Below are positions 44,968 through 54,684 of a DNA stretch of 64,000 nucleotides, in pieces. The translations under genes were made by a program, and so were the position numbers. The stretch is from NCBI RefSeq assembly GCF_000730385.1, contig NZ_CP008849.1, positions 124,001 to 188,000 on the forward strand. Direction: 5' to 3'. Source of the DNA: Alteromonas australica (GTDB taxonomy: Bacteria > Pseudomonadota > Gammaproteobacteria > Enterobacterales > Alteromonadaceae). Position 1 is the stretch's first letter; every line of letters begins with the position of its first letter. The notes beneath the pieces are model-generated. The model was not told the DNA's origin, did not search any database, and saw only the letters and a list, made by a program, of their open reading frames with translations.

Positions 44968-45931
44968 TACGAGTTTTCTCGCCCATCTCGCCTCCTGGCT
45001 GTTACTGTCATTACTCTTATCTTGGTGCGTGGCGGGATGTTGGCGGGTAGCAAACACACAACGTGTGCCGTTTTCACCAGATGTACAAGTAAAACTGCTT
45101 TTTACTTTAGTGTGGCTTCCCTTTGCTTGTGCGGCATTTAGCCTTATTATTAATGAACTGCCCCCTATAAGCCGCTATTTAGTGGGTGAACATTGCCATG
45201 AAAGTCATTGTGGGCCTCATGACTTATACATACCCACGTCATCGACTTTAGGTGCGGGGGTGTTAGCCTTTGCCATTGGTTTGCTGTGTGTCACTATTGT
45301 GATGATGGCGCGCCAATTGTACCTGAATAAACGCTTTCACCAGTTATTACAGCTTGCCAGTGCCCGCTCTCCTGCCAATTCTTGTAAGAGTGCCAGTGGC
45401 CCACAGGCTGATATGAAGCAATTTTATCAGCGAGTAGACAGTCAGGTGCCTTCTGCTTGGTGCGCGGGGTTGTTGCGCCCACAAATATACGTGTCGCAGG
45501 GGTTAGTGGAAAAGTTGACGGATAATCAGCTTAACTTGGTGCTGTTGCATGAGTTTAATCACGTACGCCAATTAGACAATATTAAGCTAATGTGCGTGCG
45601 TTATTTTATGATCCTCTGGCCAAAGCGCTGGCGCACAGCCTATCGTCATGCCTTCATTAATGGCTTAGAACTGAGAAGCGATATGTTCGCTTTACACAAT
45701 GCGGGGCATTGCGCTTCCCTTGACGATTTACCTCTATGCGTTTGCCAACAAGCAGGAGAGCAGGGCGCAAGCAGCGAAAGGCGCGAGCGGTTAAATCGGC
45801 TATTAACCCAGCCCCAAAATACGCTGATGCAGTATGCGGTAAGTTATATCTCTGTGTTTGTTTTTGGCATGATACTTACCTTGATTGCTGTTGCCGTGGG
45901 ACACCCGCTTATGGAATTTCTATTGCAGTAA
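44960..45931 (+). CDS. M56-family (BlaR1-like) membrane metallopeptidase
   Basis: A 323-residue membrane protein with about four helices and a cytoplasmic or membrane-facing zinc-protease motif H197-E-F-N-H201 (LLHEFNHVRQLDN). It should cleave or trigger cleavage of the BlaI-type repressor encoded just upstream (ATGA overlap; AGGAG RBS inside the upstream gene). There is no penicillin-binding sensor domain at the C-terminus, so it is not a beta-lactam receptor. Instead, residues 77-88 form a loop GEHCHESHCGPHD with four His and two Cys, which looks like a metal-sensing site. Confidence 0.88.
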   Translation: MTDTSFLAHLASWLLLSLLLSWCVAGCWRVANTQRVPFSPDVQVKLLFTLVWLPFACAAFSLIINELPPISRYLVGEHCHESHCGPHDLYIPTSSTLGAGVLAFAIGLLCVTIVMMARQLYLNKRFHQLLQLASARSPANSCKSASGPQADMKQFYQRVDSQVPSAWCAGLLRPQIYVSQGLVEKLTDNQLNLVLLHEFNHVRQLDNIKLMCVRYFMILWPKRWRTAYRHAFINGLELRSDMFALHNAGHCASLDDLPLCVCQQAGEQGASSERRERLNRLLTQPQNTLMQYAVSYISVFVFGMILTLIAVAVGHPLMEFLLQ

Positions 45932-46111
45932 TTTTCATGCTGTGTGGATCGGTGCTCGAGGTCGACGACAGTTAACGCCTTTTTTCGCAACTAAATCTTA
46001 ACGCGCCTTTTAAGGTTCGAAATACGCAAAATACCCCATGCTTATCACCGCTATATGTGTTTATACTGAGGTATTAATCTTTAGTATAATCGGCACGTTT
46101 AAGTTGGTTGG

Positions 46112-47014
46112 ATGGCGTTTATGTACACGGTGTTAGTTGTTGATGATTCACCCGATTCCTTAAGCTTAATTAACGATATCCTTGAAAAGGAAGGGATAAG
46201 CACACTTGTGGCATTAGAGGGTAGCCAAGCTATTACCATTGCTGAACAAATCAAACCAGACATCATTTTACTTGATGCCATGATGCCCAAATTAGATGGC
46301 TTCGAAACCTGTACACGGCTAAAACAAAACAGAGAATTACAGCACATTCCCGTTATCTTTATGACAGGCTTAACCGACTCTGAAAGCACGTTAAAGGGGC
46401 TAAATGCTGGTGGTGTGGACTACATTGTTAAGCCGGTCAATCCCGATGAACTGGTGGCGCGTATCAAAATTCACGCGAACAATGCGCAAATCACATCGAG
46501 TGCACAGCAAGCGTTAGATTCTATGGGGCAAAATTTATTTGCTGTTAATCAAGCAGGAGAACTGCTTTGGGCTACGCCTCAAACTCACGACTTTCTATCC
46601 AATATCCCCTTCGCCGATGATTGGTTTAACGACAGTTTAATCCCTGCGGTGAAGCATGTTTTGCTAACACCCGGGCAGCATGATGTTGTGCAACAGGTAT
46701 CCTATGAAGGTGGCGAATGTGAACTGGCATTGGTGTCTCAACGGGAAAACGGAGACAGTATCTTTCGCGTTAATCACGCCGTAAAGGCCATGTCGGGCGA
46801 AGAAAAACTGAAAGCGACACTTAACTTAACCGGTCGAGAATCAGAAGTGCTTTACTGGTTATCCAATGGTAAAACCAATAAAGAAATTGCACAAATTCTC
46901 GATATTGGGCCGCGCACGGTGAATAAACATTTGGAGCAAGTATTCGCTAAGTTAGGGGTAGAAAATAGAACCACAGCCGCAGGGATAGCCATCCGTGCGC
47001 TGGCAGTGAACTAG
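46112..47014 (+). CDS. Response regulator with LuxR-type DNA-binding domain
   Basis: A 300-residue two-component regulator. The N-terminal receiver (residues about 4-120) has VLVVDDSPDSLSLI, the phosphoacceptor D55 in ILLDAMMPKLDG, and the lysine in DYIVKPVNPDELVARI. A middle region of about 100 residues is not assigned and resembles a degenerate PAS (FAVNQAGELLWAT). The C-terminal LuxR helix-turn-helix contains LTGRESEVLYWLSNGKTNKEIAQIL. No kinase gene is adjacent. It is followed, after eight bases, by the sulfotransferase gene. ATG 46112 or ATG 46121 could be the start. Confidence 0.92.
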   Translation: MAFMYTVLVVDDSPDSLSLINDILEKEGISTLVALEGSQAITIAEQIKPDIILLDAMMPKLDGFETCTRLKQNRELQHIPVIFMTGLTDSESTLKGLNAGGVDYIVKPVNPDELVARIKIHANNAQITSSAQQALDSMGQNLFAVNQAGELLWATPQTHDFLSNIPFADDWFNDSLIPAVKHVLLTPGQHDVVQQVSYEGGECELALVSQRENGDSIFRVNHAVKAMSGEEKLKATLNLTGRESEVLYWLSNGKTNKEIAQILDIGPRTVNKHLEQVFAKLGVENRTTAAGIAIRALAVN

Positions 47015-47022
47015 CTTTGGCT

Positions 47023-48591
47023 ATGTCACAGCGTCATTCCGTTGACCCGTTACAGCAGGCGTACTCGCATTTCGAAAAAGGAGACGTTCAACAGGCCCAT
47101 AAAGGGTGTGTGTCTTTAATTCAAGCGGGCGAAAAGGTCGGCGAAGCGTATCATTTACTGGCGCAAATCAACGTTAGCATAGGGCAGCTGCATAAGGCGG
47201 CAGAACTCTGTAAACACGCCATTGCGCAAAAAAACCTAGTAGAGTTTCGTGTTCTATTGTGCCGGGTTTACGCGTTACTAGGCCAAACCGACGGTGTAAT
47301 TGCCATTGCCAATACGGTGCAAGTTGATGAGATTCAAACGCCTATTCAGGCCGATACCCTAGGCGTAGCCTTATCTACGTGTAACGAACATGCTCGCGCG
47401 CTGGTGTACTTTTCTGCGGCGGTTAACGCCCCAAACCCTAAGCCAAGTTTTCTTTATAACTATGCGGTTTCAAGTAAGTTTTGTGGTGAACTTGAACAAG
47501 CAAAGAAAGCCCTTTGGCGAGTGCTAGATGATGAGCCAACCTATTACAAAGCGCATTTTGCGCTGTCTGAATTGACAAAAGGCGATGAAATACGCCGTCA
47601 CTTAGCACAATTAAAGCAAAAGCTAGATAATGATGCGCAACCGTTAGAAGCGCGGCTGCATTTAAGCCACAGCCTAGCGCGGGAATTAGAGAAACAACAG
47701 GATTATACCCAAGCCTTTGACGTATTAACTCAGGCAAAGCAAGAGAAGCAGAAGCACCTTCCTTACGACGCGTCGGCCGACCGGGAGGTTTTTGCTTATT
47801 TACAAGCAGCCTTTGCGTCAAATGGGCATATTTCGCCTTCGTCACCTTCTTCACAAAGCACGACTCGACCCATTTTTGTCGTAGGCATGCCGCGTTCTGG
47901 CACAACCTTGGTAGAACGCATTTTAAGTAGCCATCAGCAGGTCAGTTCCGGTGGTGAATTACAGGATTTCAGTACCCTGTTAAAGCAGATGTCGGGCAGC
48001 CAAAGCCTTAATGTTTTAGACGTCACCACGTTAAAACAGGCGGAAAGTATCGACTACAATAAGCTTGCGCAGGCATACCTTGCGCGAACACAGCACATAG
48101 GTAATAGCGCCCACTTCGTCGATAAGCTCCCATTCAATTTTTTCTATCTTCCGTATATTCGCCGTGCTTTTCCCAACGCAAAAATTATTTGCTTACAGCG
48201 AAACCCAATGGACACCTGTGTGGGGAACTTCCGCCAGTTATTTAGTATCCACAACCCACATTATCATTACACCCACAGTCTACTTTCCTGTGCGTCTTTC
48301 TACCGCCAATGCATGAATTGGGTAGAGCACTGGCAGGCAATAGAAGGTGAGAATTTTATGTTGCTGAACTACGAAGCCTTGGTGACTCATCCAAGACAGC
48401 ACATTGCTGACTTGCTCAAGTTTTGTGAATTATCGTGGGACGAAAATTGTTTACACATGCAAGGGAACACTGCGCCTGTGTCAACGGCCAGCAAAATGCA
48501 GGTGAAAATGCCCATCAACCAGCAGTGGATAGGTCGTTGGCAACGTTACAAGCCCCACACCAATGCCTTAGAGGCAGTCTTTCAGCAATAA
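47023..48591 (+). CDS. TPR-repeat sulfotransferase-domain protein
   Basis: A protein of 522 residues. Residues 1-260 are tetratricopeptide repeats (for example AYHLLAQINVSIGQLHKAAELCKHAIAQ); residues 280-520 are a Sulfotransfer domain with the PAPS 5'-phosphosulfate loop FVVGMPRSGTTLVERILSSH and a 3'-phosphate motif near KIICLQRNPMDTCVGNFRQ. Such TPR-sulfotransferases are common in marine bacteria and may sulfate surface molecules or proteins; the acceptor is unknown. I use the ATG at 47023; a TTG six bases before is in frame. It probably shares a transcript with the response regulator. Confidence 0.88.
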   Translation: MSQRHSVDPLQQAYSHFEKGDVQQAHKGCVSLIQAGEKVGEAYHLLAQINVSIGQLHKAAELCKHAIAQKNLVEFRVLLCRVYALLGQTDGVIAIANTVQVDEIQTPIQADTLGVALSTCNEHARALVYFSAAVNAPNPKPSFLYNYAVSSKFCGELEQAKKALWRVLDDEPTYYKAHFALSELTKGDEIRRHLAQLKQKLDNDAQPLEARLHLSHSLARELEKQQDYTQAFDVLTQAKQEKQKHLPYDASADREVFAYLQAAFASNGHISPSSPSSQSTTRPIFVVGMPRSGTTLVERILSSHQQVSSGGELQDFSTLLKQMSGSQSLNVLDVTTLKQAESIDYNKLAQAYLARTQHIGNSAHFVDKLPFNFFYLPYIRRAFPNAKIICLQRNPMDTCVGNFRQLFSIHNPHYHYTHSLLSCASFYRQCMNWVEHWQAIEGENFMLLNYEALVTHPRQHIADLLKFCELSWDENCLHMQGNTAPVSTASKMQVKMPINQQWIGRWQRYKPHTNALEAVFQQ

Positions 48592-48830
48592 GTTAAATTC
48601 GGCGTCATTTAATTAACAAATCTTTAACTATCTGATTTGGCAGAAAAAGTGCGTTAAATGACGTAGTCGGAATAGGAATAATGCCAGTACTCGTTGCAAC
48701 CTAGCAAGCCCATAATAATCCTGCAAATAAAATAAGAACCCATCGCAAATTGATCATCCAATGCAGCGTCCAGCAGTTATCTGCATGTCAAACGAGGGTA
48801 AAGTTCACAGGCAATTACGAGTACACCACT

Positions 48831-51275
48831 ATGAAAAGCATTGAACGAAATAAAAAGAATCGCATAGCTGCAGCAATCACCGCCGCATTAGTACCAATGG
48901 CATCGGCCATCGTTGCGCCAGGGGTAGCGGCACAAGAAGTGAATGACGCTGAAAAAGCTGTTGCTCTAGAAACCATAGAAGTCACGGCAACGCGACGGGC
49001 AGGGTCATTGCAAGAAGTCCCTATTAATATTTCTGCCGTTACAAACGACTTAATGGAGCAACAAGATTTAGAAGAACTCGAAGATATTGCACGTTGGGTA
49101 CCTGGTTTAACGGTAAACGATCAAGGTGGACGTTCAGAATCGCCTATTATTGTTCGCGGCCTTAACACCAATTCATCTGGCCCAGGTTCAAATGGCGGCA
49201 CAGTCGCAACCTACGTGGGCGAAATTCCGTTGTTCATGAATTTACGCTTACTTGATATCGACAGAGTAGAGGTTTTGATTGGGCCACAAGGTACCTTGTA
49301 TGGTGCGGGAACACTTGGTGGCGCAATACGTTATATCCCTAAAAAAGTAGATTTAGACTTCGTTTCAGGATCGGTGAATGGTGACCTATATCAAACCAAT
49401 GAAAGCGAGAGCATGGGGGGAGAGGCTGGATTTGTATTTAATGCGCCTATTATGGAAGGTACCCTTGGTTTTCGTGCTGCTTTTAACTATTCAGATGACC
49501 CAGGATTCATCGACTACGATTATTTAGTGCGTGAGTCTGGCACCTCATTGCCGGACCCAGATTTTACCGATCAAGCTGAAGTGGATGCGAACCTTTATAG
49601 CGTTGAAGATGGAAACACCTTCGAGCAAACAGCGGCAAAAGTACAGTTACGCTGGGTGCCCACAGATTGGCTAGATACTACACTTTCCTATTTCTACCAA
49701 AAAGATGATATTGGTGCTCGTTCTACCGTGCACTATCAGTCTTTGGGTGATGAAAACCCCATCGGAGATTTAGTGGGAAAATATGACGCCGCCTATCGTT
49801 TTCTTGAACCCATGGAGCGTGAAAACGAGTTGTTAAGTTTAGAAGTGGAAGCCGACTTAGGCTTCGCTACCTTGGTTTCTGCTACCGGTTCATCTAAGAC
49901 CACCCGTGATTCTAATTCAGACGTTACCGATTTATTGATTCGTTTAAATTTTGGTTATGAAGAGTTCCCCGCATTTTCAGGGTTAACAACCAGCACCAGT
50001 GAAGACGAAAATTTAACTCAAGAACTTCGTTTAGTGAGTAATAGCGACGGCCCGTTAAGCTGGATAGTGGGCGCTTATTACAACAAGAACGACTACAACC
50101 GTAACTACAGGGAAGAAGTGGAGGGGTTTGATGAGTTCGCTATTGAAACCTGGGGCGCCACAGGGCCACTTCGTCCAGACAGTATTGAGTACATTTCTTA
50201 TGGTATCGACCAAATAAAAGAACAAGCATTCTTTGGTGAGATTAGCTATGCGTTCAATGACAAACTGGATATTACCCTAGGCTTACGTCAATACAAATAC
50301 GAAGTAGAAACCGAATCAGATACTGACCTACCTCTCTACTATACGGTTTTTACAGGCCGAGATCCCGACTCTATCCTTTTTGAGCCGAATACAGCGGAAG
50401 GCGATGATGATGGAAATTTATTTAAATTCAACGCCAGTTATGCATTTTCGTCAGACGTGATGGGATATGTCACTGTAAGTGAAGGGTTTAGAATTGGCGG
50501 TGTTAACGCCGTAGCAGCCTGTCCGCCTAATGTTGATGATATTACCAATCAGCTTATCTGTGCATTACCTGACGAGGCCATGTACGACGCAGATACCACA
50601 ACAAACTATGAAGCTGGTATAAAAACATCATGGTTTAAAAGTCGCTTTACTTTCAACGTTGCAGCCTTCAACGTTGACTGGGAAGATCCTCAAGTGTCGG
50701 GTATAACCGAAAATGGTGCTGTGGGTATTCTCACCAATGCTAAAGGGGCAAATGCGAAAGGGGTGGAAATCAGTTCTCGCGCTACGTTAAGCGACGACCT
50801 TACGATGTATGCTGCCTATTCTTACGCAAAAACCGAGATGACCGACGATGCATTTGGAATATTCGGGAGTACAGGTGACACTGTGTACGAGGGAGATAGA
50901 CTGCCAGGCTCTCCTGAGCACCAAATTTCAATTGGCCTGAATTACACCACTGAATTGTGGAACCGCCTGCTAGATCTTAGTTATGGCTTTACTGCACAAA
51001 GTGACGTGTACTCTACGTTAGGTTTGCGTAATTATGGTGAAGAATTACCGGGATATGGGTTGAGTAATATCAGCGCCAAGCTGTCTGATGAAGCGTGGAG
51101 CGTTACCTTTTATGTAAACAACCTGTTCGATAAATATGCCTTTACCTCTGCTTCACGGAATTGGGGTGATATTGAATACGGTAACCGAGGTAGTGACCTA
51201 CAGCGAAGCTATGCACACTATATTTTAACGCCTCGTACAGTAGGTCTTAAATTTAGCTACCAGTTTGGAATGTAG
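48831..51275 (+). CDS. TonB-dependent receptor of the ureohydrolase island
   Basis: An 814-residue outer-membrane transporter. The chosen ATG (48831) gives an ordinary signal peptide (KSIERNKKNRIAAAITAAL, cleaved after VAA-Q); the frame is open 27 codons further upstream from a non-ATG start. A TonB box-like LETIEVTATRRAGSLQEVPI and the plug motif VEVLIGPQGTLYGAGTLGG follow; the barrel ends FSYQFGM. It precedes the first exported ureohydrolase gene by 69 bases with only a small hairpin between them, so they are likely co-expressed. The cargo could be a guanidino compound, nickel/manganese complex or peptide; sequence alone does not decide. Confidence 0.9.
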   Translation: MKSIERNKKNRIAAAITAALVPMASAIVAPGVAAQEVNDAEKAVALETIEVTATRRAGSLQEVPINISAVTNDLMEQQDLEELEDIARWVPGLTVNDQGGRSESPIIVRGLNTNSSGPGSNGGTVATYVGEIPLFMNLRLLDIDRVEVLIGPQGTLYGAGTLGGAIRYIPKKVDLDFVSGSVNGDLYQTNESESMGGEAGFVFNAPIMEGTLGFRAAFNYSDDPGFIDYDYLVRESGTSLPDPDFTDQAEVDANLYSVEDGNTFEQTAAKVQLRWVPTDWLDTTLSYFYQKDDIGARSTVHYQSLGDENPIGDLVGKYDAAYRFLEPMERENELLSLEVEADLGFATLVSATGSSKTTRDSNSDVTDLLIRLNFGYEEFPAFSGLTTSTSEDENLTQELRLVSNSDGPLSWIVGAYYNKNDYNRNYREEVEGFDEFAIETWGATGPLRPDSIEYISYGIDQIKEQAFFGEISYAFNDKLDITLGLRQYKYEVETESDTDLPLYYTVFTGRDPDSILFEPNTAEGDDDGNLFKFNASYAFSSDVMGYVTVSEGFRIGGVNAVAACPPNVDDITNQLICALPDEAMYDADTTTNYEAGIKTSWFKSRFTFNVAAFNVDWEDPQVSGITENGAVGILTNAKGANAKGVEISSRATLSDDLTMYAAYSYAKTEMTDDAFGIFGSTGDTVYEGDRLPGSPEHQISIGLNYTTELWNRLLDLSYGFTAQSDVYSTLGLRNYGEELPGYGLSNISAKLSDEAWSVTFYVNNLFDKYAFTSASRNWGDIEYGNRGSDLQRSYAHYILTPRTVGLKFSYQFGM

Positions 51276-51297
51276 TGATTGTGGAATGAAACAATAC

Positions 51298-51318
51298 GGC
51301 TCAGCGTTTAGCTGAGCC
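51298..51318. repeat. Hairpin between receptor and first ureohydrolase gene
   Basis: GGCTCAGC and GCTGAGCC form an 8-bp stem with loop GTTTA, 22 bases after the receptor stop and 26 before the next start. With no U-tract it looks like an intercistronic stability element. Confidence 0.45.
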
Positions 51319-51344
51319 CAAATAATAAATGTAAGGAAAGCAAA

Positions 51345-52817
51345 GTGATTACACGTTCTCGTATTCTTGGCGCAGTGTTAAGCGGTTTACTTATGTGTTC
51401 GCTAGGGGCATCTGTGTATGCGGAAGATACCGACACGCCCATGCCTGATAGCTTTAAAGAAAAAACCAAAGGCATATCCGAAGAAAAACTAGAAATCTTG
51501 GACTCGCCTCTCCCTACCATGTTGTTAGGTACCATGGAGCGTTTTTATAAGTCGATGGAAGGAAAGTCGGCTGAAGAAATTGAAGCGTACCTCGACGGAA
51601 TGATTGAGGTGGCGGAAGCGGGAAAATTTAACCCGGAAACAGACATGGCGTCTATTCCGCTTAATACCGAAGCAAAAGGGTTTAACGGGTGGAAAGCGAA
51701 GCGCCCTAAAAGCCTCAACCCAGAAAGAGAGCCAGGTCCCATTCATTTAAGCCGTTATATGAGTAGTCGTTCTGGTGGCGTAAAAACCTTCGCCAACGCG
51801 CCCCTTGCCATTTATCCTGAAGACTTAATTGCCGGCAATGTGGATATCGCTATAGTGGGTGCCCCACTAGATATGGGTTCTTATTATCGTGGGCAAAAGT
51901 TCGGCCCTCAAGCCATGCGTAATGAGTATGGTGCAGGTGGGATTGATATGAGCACTATGGTGAACCCTAGCAAGGTACTGAGTATCGTGGATTATGGTGA
52001 TATTGCTATTGATAACATGAGCACCGAACTTTCGGTACAGCATGTGCGCGAACGAGTCAGAGAAATTGCTGAAACTGGCACCATGCCTTTTATTGTGGGC
52101 GGCGATCACAGCTTAGAGTACCCGGACATTGCTGCGTTAGCGGATGTGCATGGTAAGGGAAGCTTTGGCGTGGTTCACTTCGATTCGCACTATGATGCGG
52201 GTAAAAACCAAGCGCACTGGTTAACGCACGGGCAACCGGTTTACCGAGCGGTAAAAGAAGGGCATGTAAAACCAGAAAACTTCATTCAAATTGGTTTGCG
52301 TGGGCCTTGGCCTGGTCCAGAAGGCTTCGAATGGATGCGTAATAACGGTATGCGTTATCACACCATGGCAGAAGTAGAGAAAAAAGGTTGGAAGCAGGTG
52401 ATGGACACGGCGCTTAAAGAAGCCCGTGAAAATGTAGATAAACTCTATATCTCATTTGACGTGGATGTTATCGACCCTGCCTTTATACCGGGTACCGGTA
52501 CGCCAGTACCTGGCGGCTTAACCATGCGTGAAGCCATTCCTATCGTGCGAGGCTTATGCGCACAAAACGATATTATTGGGTTTGAAATTGTAGAGCTCGA
52601 CCCCTTGTTAGATCCAACCTATCGTTCAGCGCTTAATTCAAACTTTATTCTTCATGCGTGTTTAACCGGCGTGGCAATGCGAAAAGAAGGCATAGAAGAC
52701 CCGTATTACCTTTCTGATTTAACCACAGAACATAGGCAACCAGAAGCCGGTGAAAAAGCACGGAAAGAAGGGCTTAGGGAGGAAGTCGACCCTAACTACG
52801 CCAAGCCGAAGAACTAG
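51345..52817 (+). CDS. Exported arginase/agmatinase-superfamily ureohydrolase 1
   Basis: Hydrolyses a guanidino group to urea plus an amine; the substrate is unknown. The 490-residue protein has a signal peptide (ITRSRILGAVLSGLLMCSLGASVYA, cleaved near residue 26), so it should work in the periplasm, unlike typical cytoplasmic arginases and agmatinases. Residues about 30-150 form an extra N-terminal region. The ureohydrolase core has all metal ligands: H255 in GGDHSLEYP, D280-S-H282-Y-D284, and D372-V-D374 in SFDVDVIDP, then GTGTPVPGGL. The start is a GTG with TAAGGAAAG upstream. A terminator follows it. Two paralogues lie downstream. Confidence 0.92.
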   Translation: MITRSRILGAVLSGLLMCSLGASVYAEDTDTPMPDSFKEKTKGISEEKLEILDSPLPTMLLGTMERFYKSMEGKSAEEIEAYLDGMIEVAEAGKFNPETDMASIPLNTEAKGFNGWKAKRPKSLNPEREPGPIHLSRYMSSRSGGVKTFANAPLAIYPEDLIAGNVDIAIVGAPLDMGSYYRGQKFGPQAMRNEYGAGGIDMSTMVNPSKVLSIVDYGDIAIDNMSTELSVQHVRERVREIAETGTMPFIVGGDHSLEYPDIAALADVHGKGSFGVVHFDSHYDAGKNQAHWLTHGQPVYRAVKEGHVKPENFIQIGLRGPWPGPEGFEWMRNNGMRYHTMAEVEKKGWKQVMDTALKEARENVDKLYISFDVDVIDPAFIPGTGTPVPGGLTMREAIPIVRGLCAQNDIIGFEIVELDPLLDPTYRSALNSNFILHACLTGVAMRKEGIEDPYYLSDLTTEHRQPEAGEKARKEGLREEVDPNYAKPKN

Positions 52818-52830
52818 GTATAAAACAGTG

Positions 52831-52862
52831 AAAAGCCGGTTGCATCAATGACCGGCTTTTTT
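52831..52862 (+). terminator. Rho-independent terminator after ureohydrolase 1
   Basis: A 10-bp stem (AAAAGCCGGT / ACCGGCTTTT) with a 10-base loop and trailing TT. It may reduce read-through into the genes downstream, giving more of ureohydrolase 1 than of the rest. Confidence 0.8.
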
Positions 52863-52895
52863 GCCAAAAAGAATAAGAAAGCAGGTGCAGTACAT

Positions 52896-53687
52896 ATGTT
52901 GAAGGTATTAATTCGTGATCCACTGGTGATGTTTTTAGGCTTAGGGGTCATTGTTTTTGGCCTTTATTACGGCCTTGAAAACGATGATAGTGATGCCGTT
53001 GAACTGAGTGAATCGAATAGAAACGTATTTGCTGAGCAATTTGAATTACTGACCGGTCGCCAAGCCACGCAAGCCGACTTAGCAAAAATTGAAGACGACT
53101 ATATTCGCGAAGAAGTACTTTTTCGTGAAGCTATTGATGCAGGTATGCACCTGATTGACCCCGAAGTTCGCGAAAAACTGGTTCAGGAAATGCGTTACCA
53201 GATAACCGGCTATTTACCTGACCCAGACGAAGCTAAATTAGTGGCATATTATCTTAAGCATATAGACCGCTACTACGTAGAACCCACCTACAGCTTTCAG
53301 CATGTATTTTTTGAACAGCTTCCCGATAACAGTGAGGAAATTTTAGCAAAACTCACCCGTGGCGAGGAAGTGAAAGGGGATGAGTTCTGGCGTGGCAGAT
53401 TAATGCCTGCCTATGGTGTAAGCATGATAAGAGGCATGTTCGGCAAAGCTTTTTTAGACACCATGGATAAGCATGCCTTTAGTGAATGGTATGGCCCTCA
53501 GGAATCACTTTTAGGGTGGCATTTTGTCAAGGTTACGCATTCAACGCCTCGATCGCCACTCACCTTTGACGAAGCAAAAATGCAGGTGACGAACGACTAC
53601 GTGGTAGACCGGCTCGATAGTGCAGTGAAAGACTACATTGATGATTTAGGCGACAAATACCGCATTATTAAGCACGTTAAGGAGTAG
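52896..53687 (+). CDS. Membrane-anchored parvulin-like peptidyl-prolyl isomerase
   Basis: A protein of 263 residues with one N-terminal membrane anchor (LIRDPLVMFLGLGVIVFGLYYGLEN) and a periplasmic part. It resembles the PpiC/SurA-type chaperones: a helical N-domain (NVFAEQFELLTGRQATQADLAKIEDDYIREEVLFREA), then a degenerate rotamase domain (SFQHVFFEQLPDN and GWHFVKVTHSTPRSPLTFDEA). I use the ATG at 52896 with AGGTG upstream, because the earlier in-frame ATG lies inside the terminator hairpin. It stands between two exported ureohydrolase genes and directly before the HupE-like gene, so it may help fold or insert these envelope proteins. Confidence 0.85.
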   Translation: MLKVLIRDPLVMFLGLGVIVFGLYYGLENDDSDAVELSESNRNVFAEQFELLTGRQATQADLAKIEDDYIREEVLFREAIDAGMHLIDPEVREKLVQEMRYQITGYLPDPDEAKLVAYYLKHIDRYYVEPTYSFQHVFFEQLPDNSEEILAKLTRGEEVKGDEFWRGRLMPAYGVSMIRGMFGKAFLDTMDKHAFSEWYGPQESLLGWHFVKVTHSTPRSPLTFDEAKMQVTNDYVVDRLDSAVKDYIDDLGDKYRIIKHVKE

Positions 53688-53691
53688 CCAC

Positions 53692-54684
53692 ATGCTAAGA
53701 AATACAGCCATTTTTGTGTGCTTATTGTTTTGCGTGTTTCCGTTAAATGCGGATGTATTTTCGGCGGCAGAATTAAGATTATCCGATGGCGAAATGGAAA
53801 ATACCTACCAATTTACCGCGCAGCTTCCTACCTCGCTTGCCAGCAGTAAAACCCTTCAGTTGCCCAGCTACTGCCAGGTAGAAACGGTAAATCAGCAACG
53901 GTTAGGCAGCAACACGATACTGAGTTATGAATTTGCCTGTACGGACGAACTCGGTGACGGCGCTGAAATTATTACGCCATGGTATTTAGACGGCGCCAAT
54001 TTAAGAGTGAATACGCAATCGAGCAACTTTAGCCTTACCCTTAAGCGTTCATTGAATACCATGGTGGTGCCCATGGTACAGCCCGGCGCACTGACGTTAT
54101 CGAAGGGGCAAACCATTAAACGGTATTTGTGGCAAGGTATGCTGCATATTTGGTTTGGATGGGACCACCTCGCTTTTGTGCTTTGCCTATGTTTATTGGC
54201 CCGTGGTTATAAACTATTGGGGCTAGTGAGTACATTTACGCTTGCCCACTCTCTTACCCTTGCTCTGTCTTATTTTGAACTTGTCACCCTTCCTATTGCG
54301 CCCGTTGAAGTATTAATTGCCTTGTCAATTTGCTTAATGGCGCGCGAAGCAATTCTATGCAATCGAAACGCAAGAAAGGTAGCAATGACAGCCAGTTTGG
54401 GCGTTGTCGCCCTATTCGGTTTAATCCACGGGTTGGGTTTTGCTAGTGCGTTAGGCGAGCTAGGGGTACCGCAAAATGAAATTACATTGGCACTCTTGTT
54501 TTTTAATATTGGGGTGGAAGTCGGCCAGGTGGTGTTTATTGGTGTTATCTACGCGGTTGGCGCGTTGTTCACCAAAACCCCGTACGCCGACCAGATGCGT
54601 TACAGCGTGTTAATGGGAGTAGGTACCCTGGGCATGTTTTGGGTTATTGAACGCATTAATGGTTTTGGTGGGGGGATTATTTAA
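53692..54684 (+). CDS. HupE/UreJ_2-family membrane protein
   Basis: A 330-residue protein: signal peptide (LRNTAIFVCLLFCVFPLNA), a periplasmic beta-rich region of about 120 residues, then about six to seven membrane helices. The helical part carries the family motif HIWFGWDHLAFVLCLCLLARG near residue 155 and histidines in FTLAHSLTLALSYF and LIHGLGFASALGELG. HupE and UreJ proteins are linked to nickel supply for hydrogenase and urease; the HupE_UreJ_2 branch is less defined. Four bases separate it from the isomerase gene. It may supply a metal to the exported ureohydrolases. Confidence 0.88.
   Translation: MLRNTAIFVCLLFCVFPLNADVFSAAELRLSDGEMENTYQFTAQLPTSLASSKTLQLPSYCQVETVNQQRLGSNTILSYEFACTDELGDGAEIITPWYLDGANLRVNTQSSNFSLTLKRSLNTMVVPMVQPGALTLSKGQTIKRYLWQGMLHIWFGWDHLAFVLCLCLLARGYKLLGLVSTFTLAHSLTLALSYFELVTLPIAPVEVLIALSICLMAREAILCNRNARKVAMTASLGVVALFGLIHGLGFASALGELGVPQNEITLALLFFNIGVEVGQVVFIGVIYAVGALFTKTPYADQMRYSVLMGVGTLGMFWVIERINGFGGGII

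Noticed and set aside
44530..45931. Beta-lactam resistance regulator pair
   Set aside because: There is no penicillin-binding sensor domain and no beta-lactamase gene in the window.
47438..47905. 155-residue open frame on the minus strand
   Set aside because: It lies wholly inside the sulfotransferase gene on the other strand, has no RBS and no recognisable motif.
52848..52895. Upstream ATG for the parvulin-like gene
   Set aside because: It lies inside the terminator hairpin and would place a basic stretch before the membrane anchor; the ATG at 52896 has a proper RBS.
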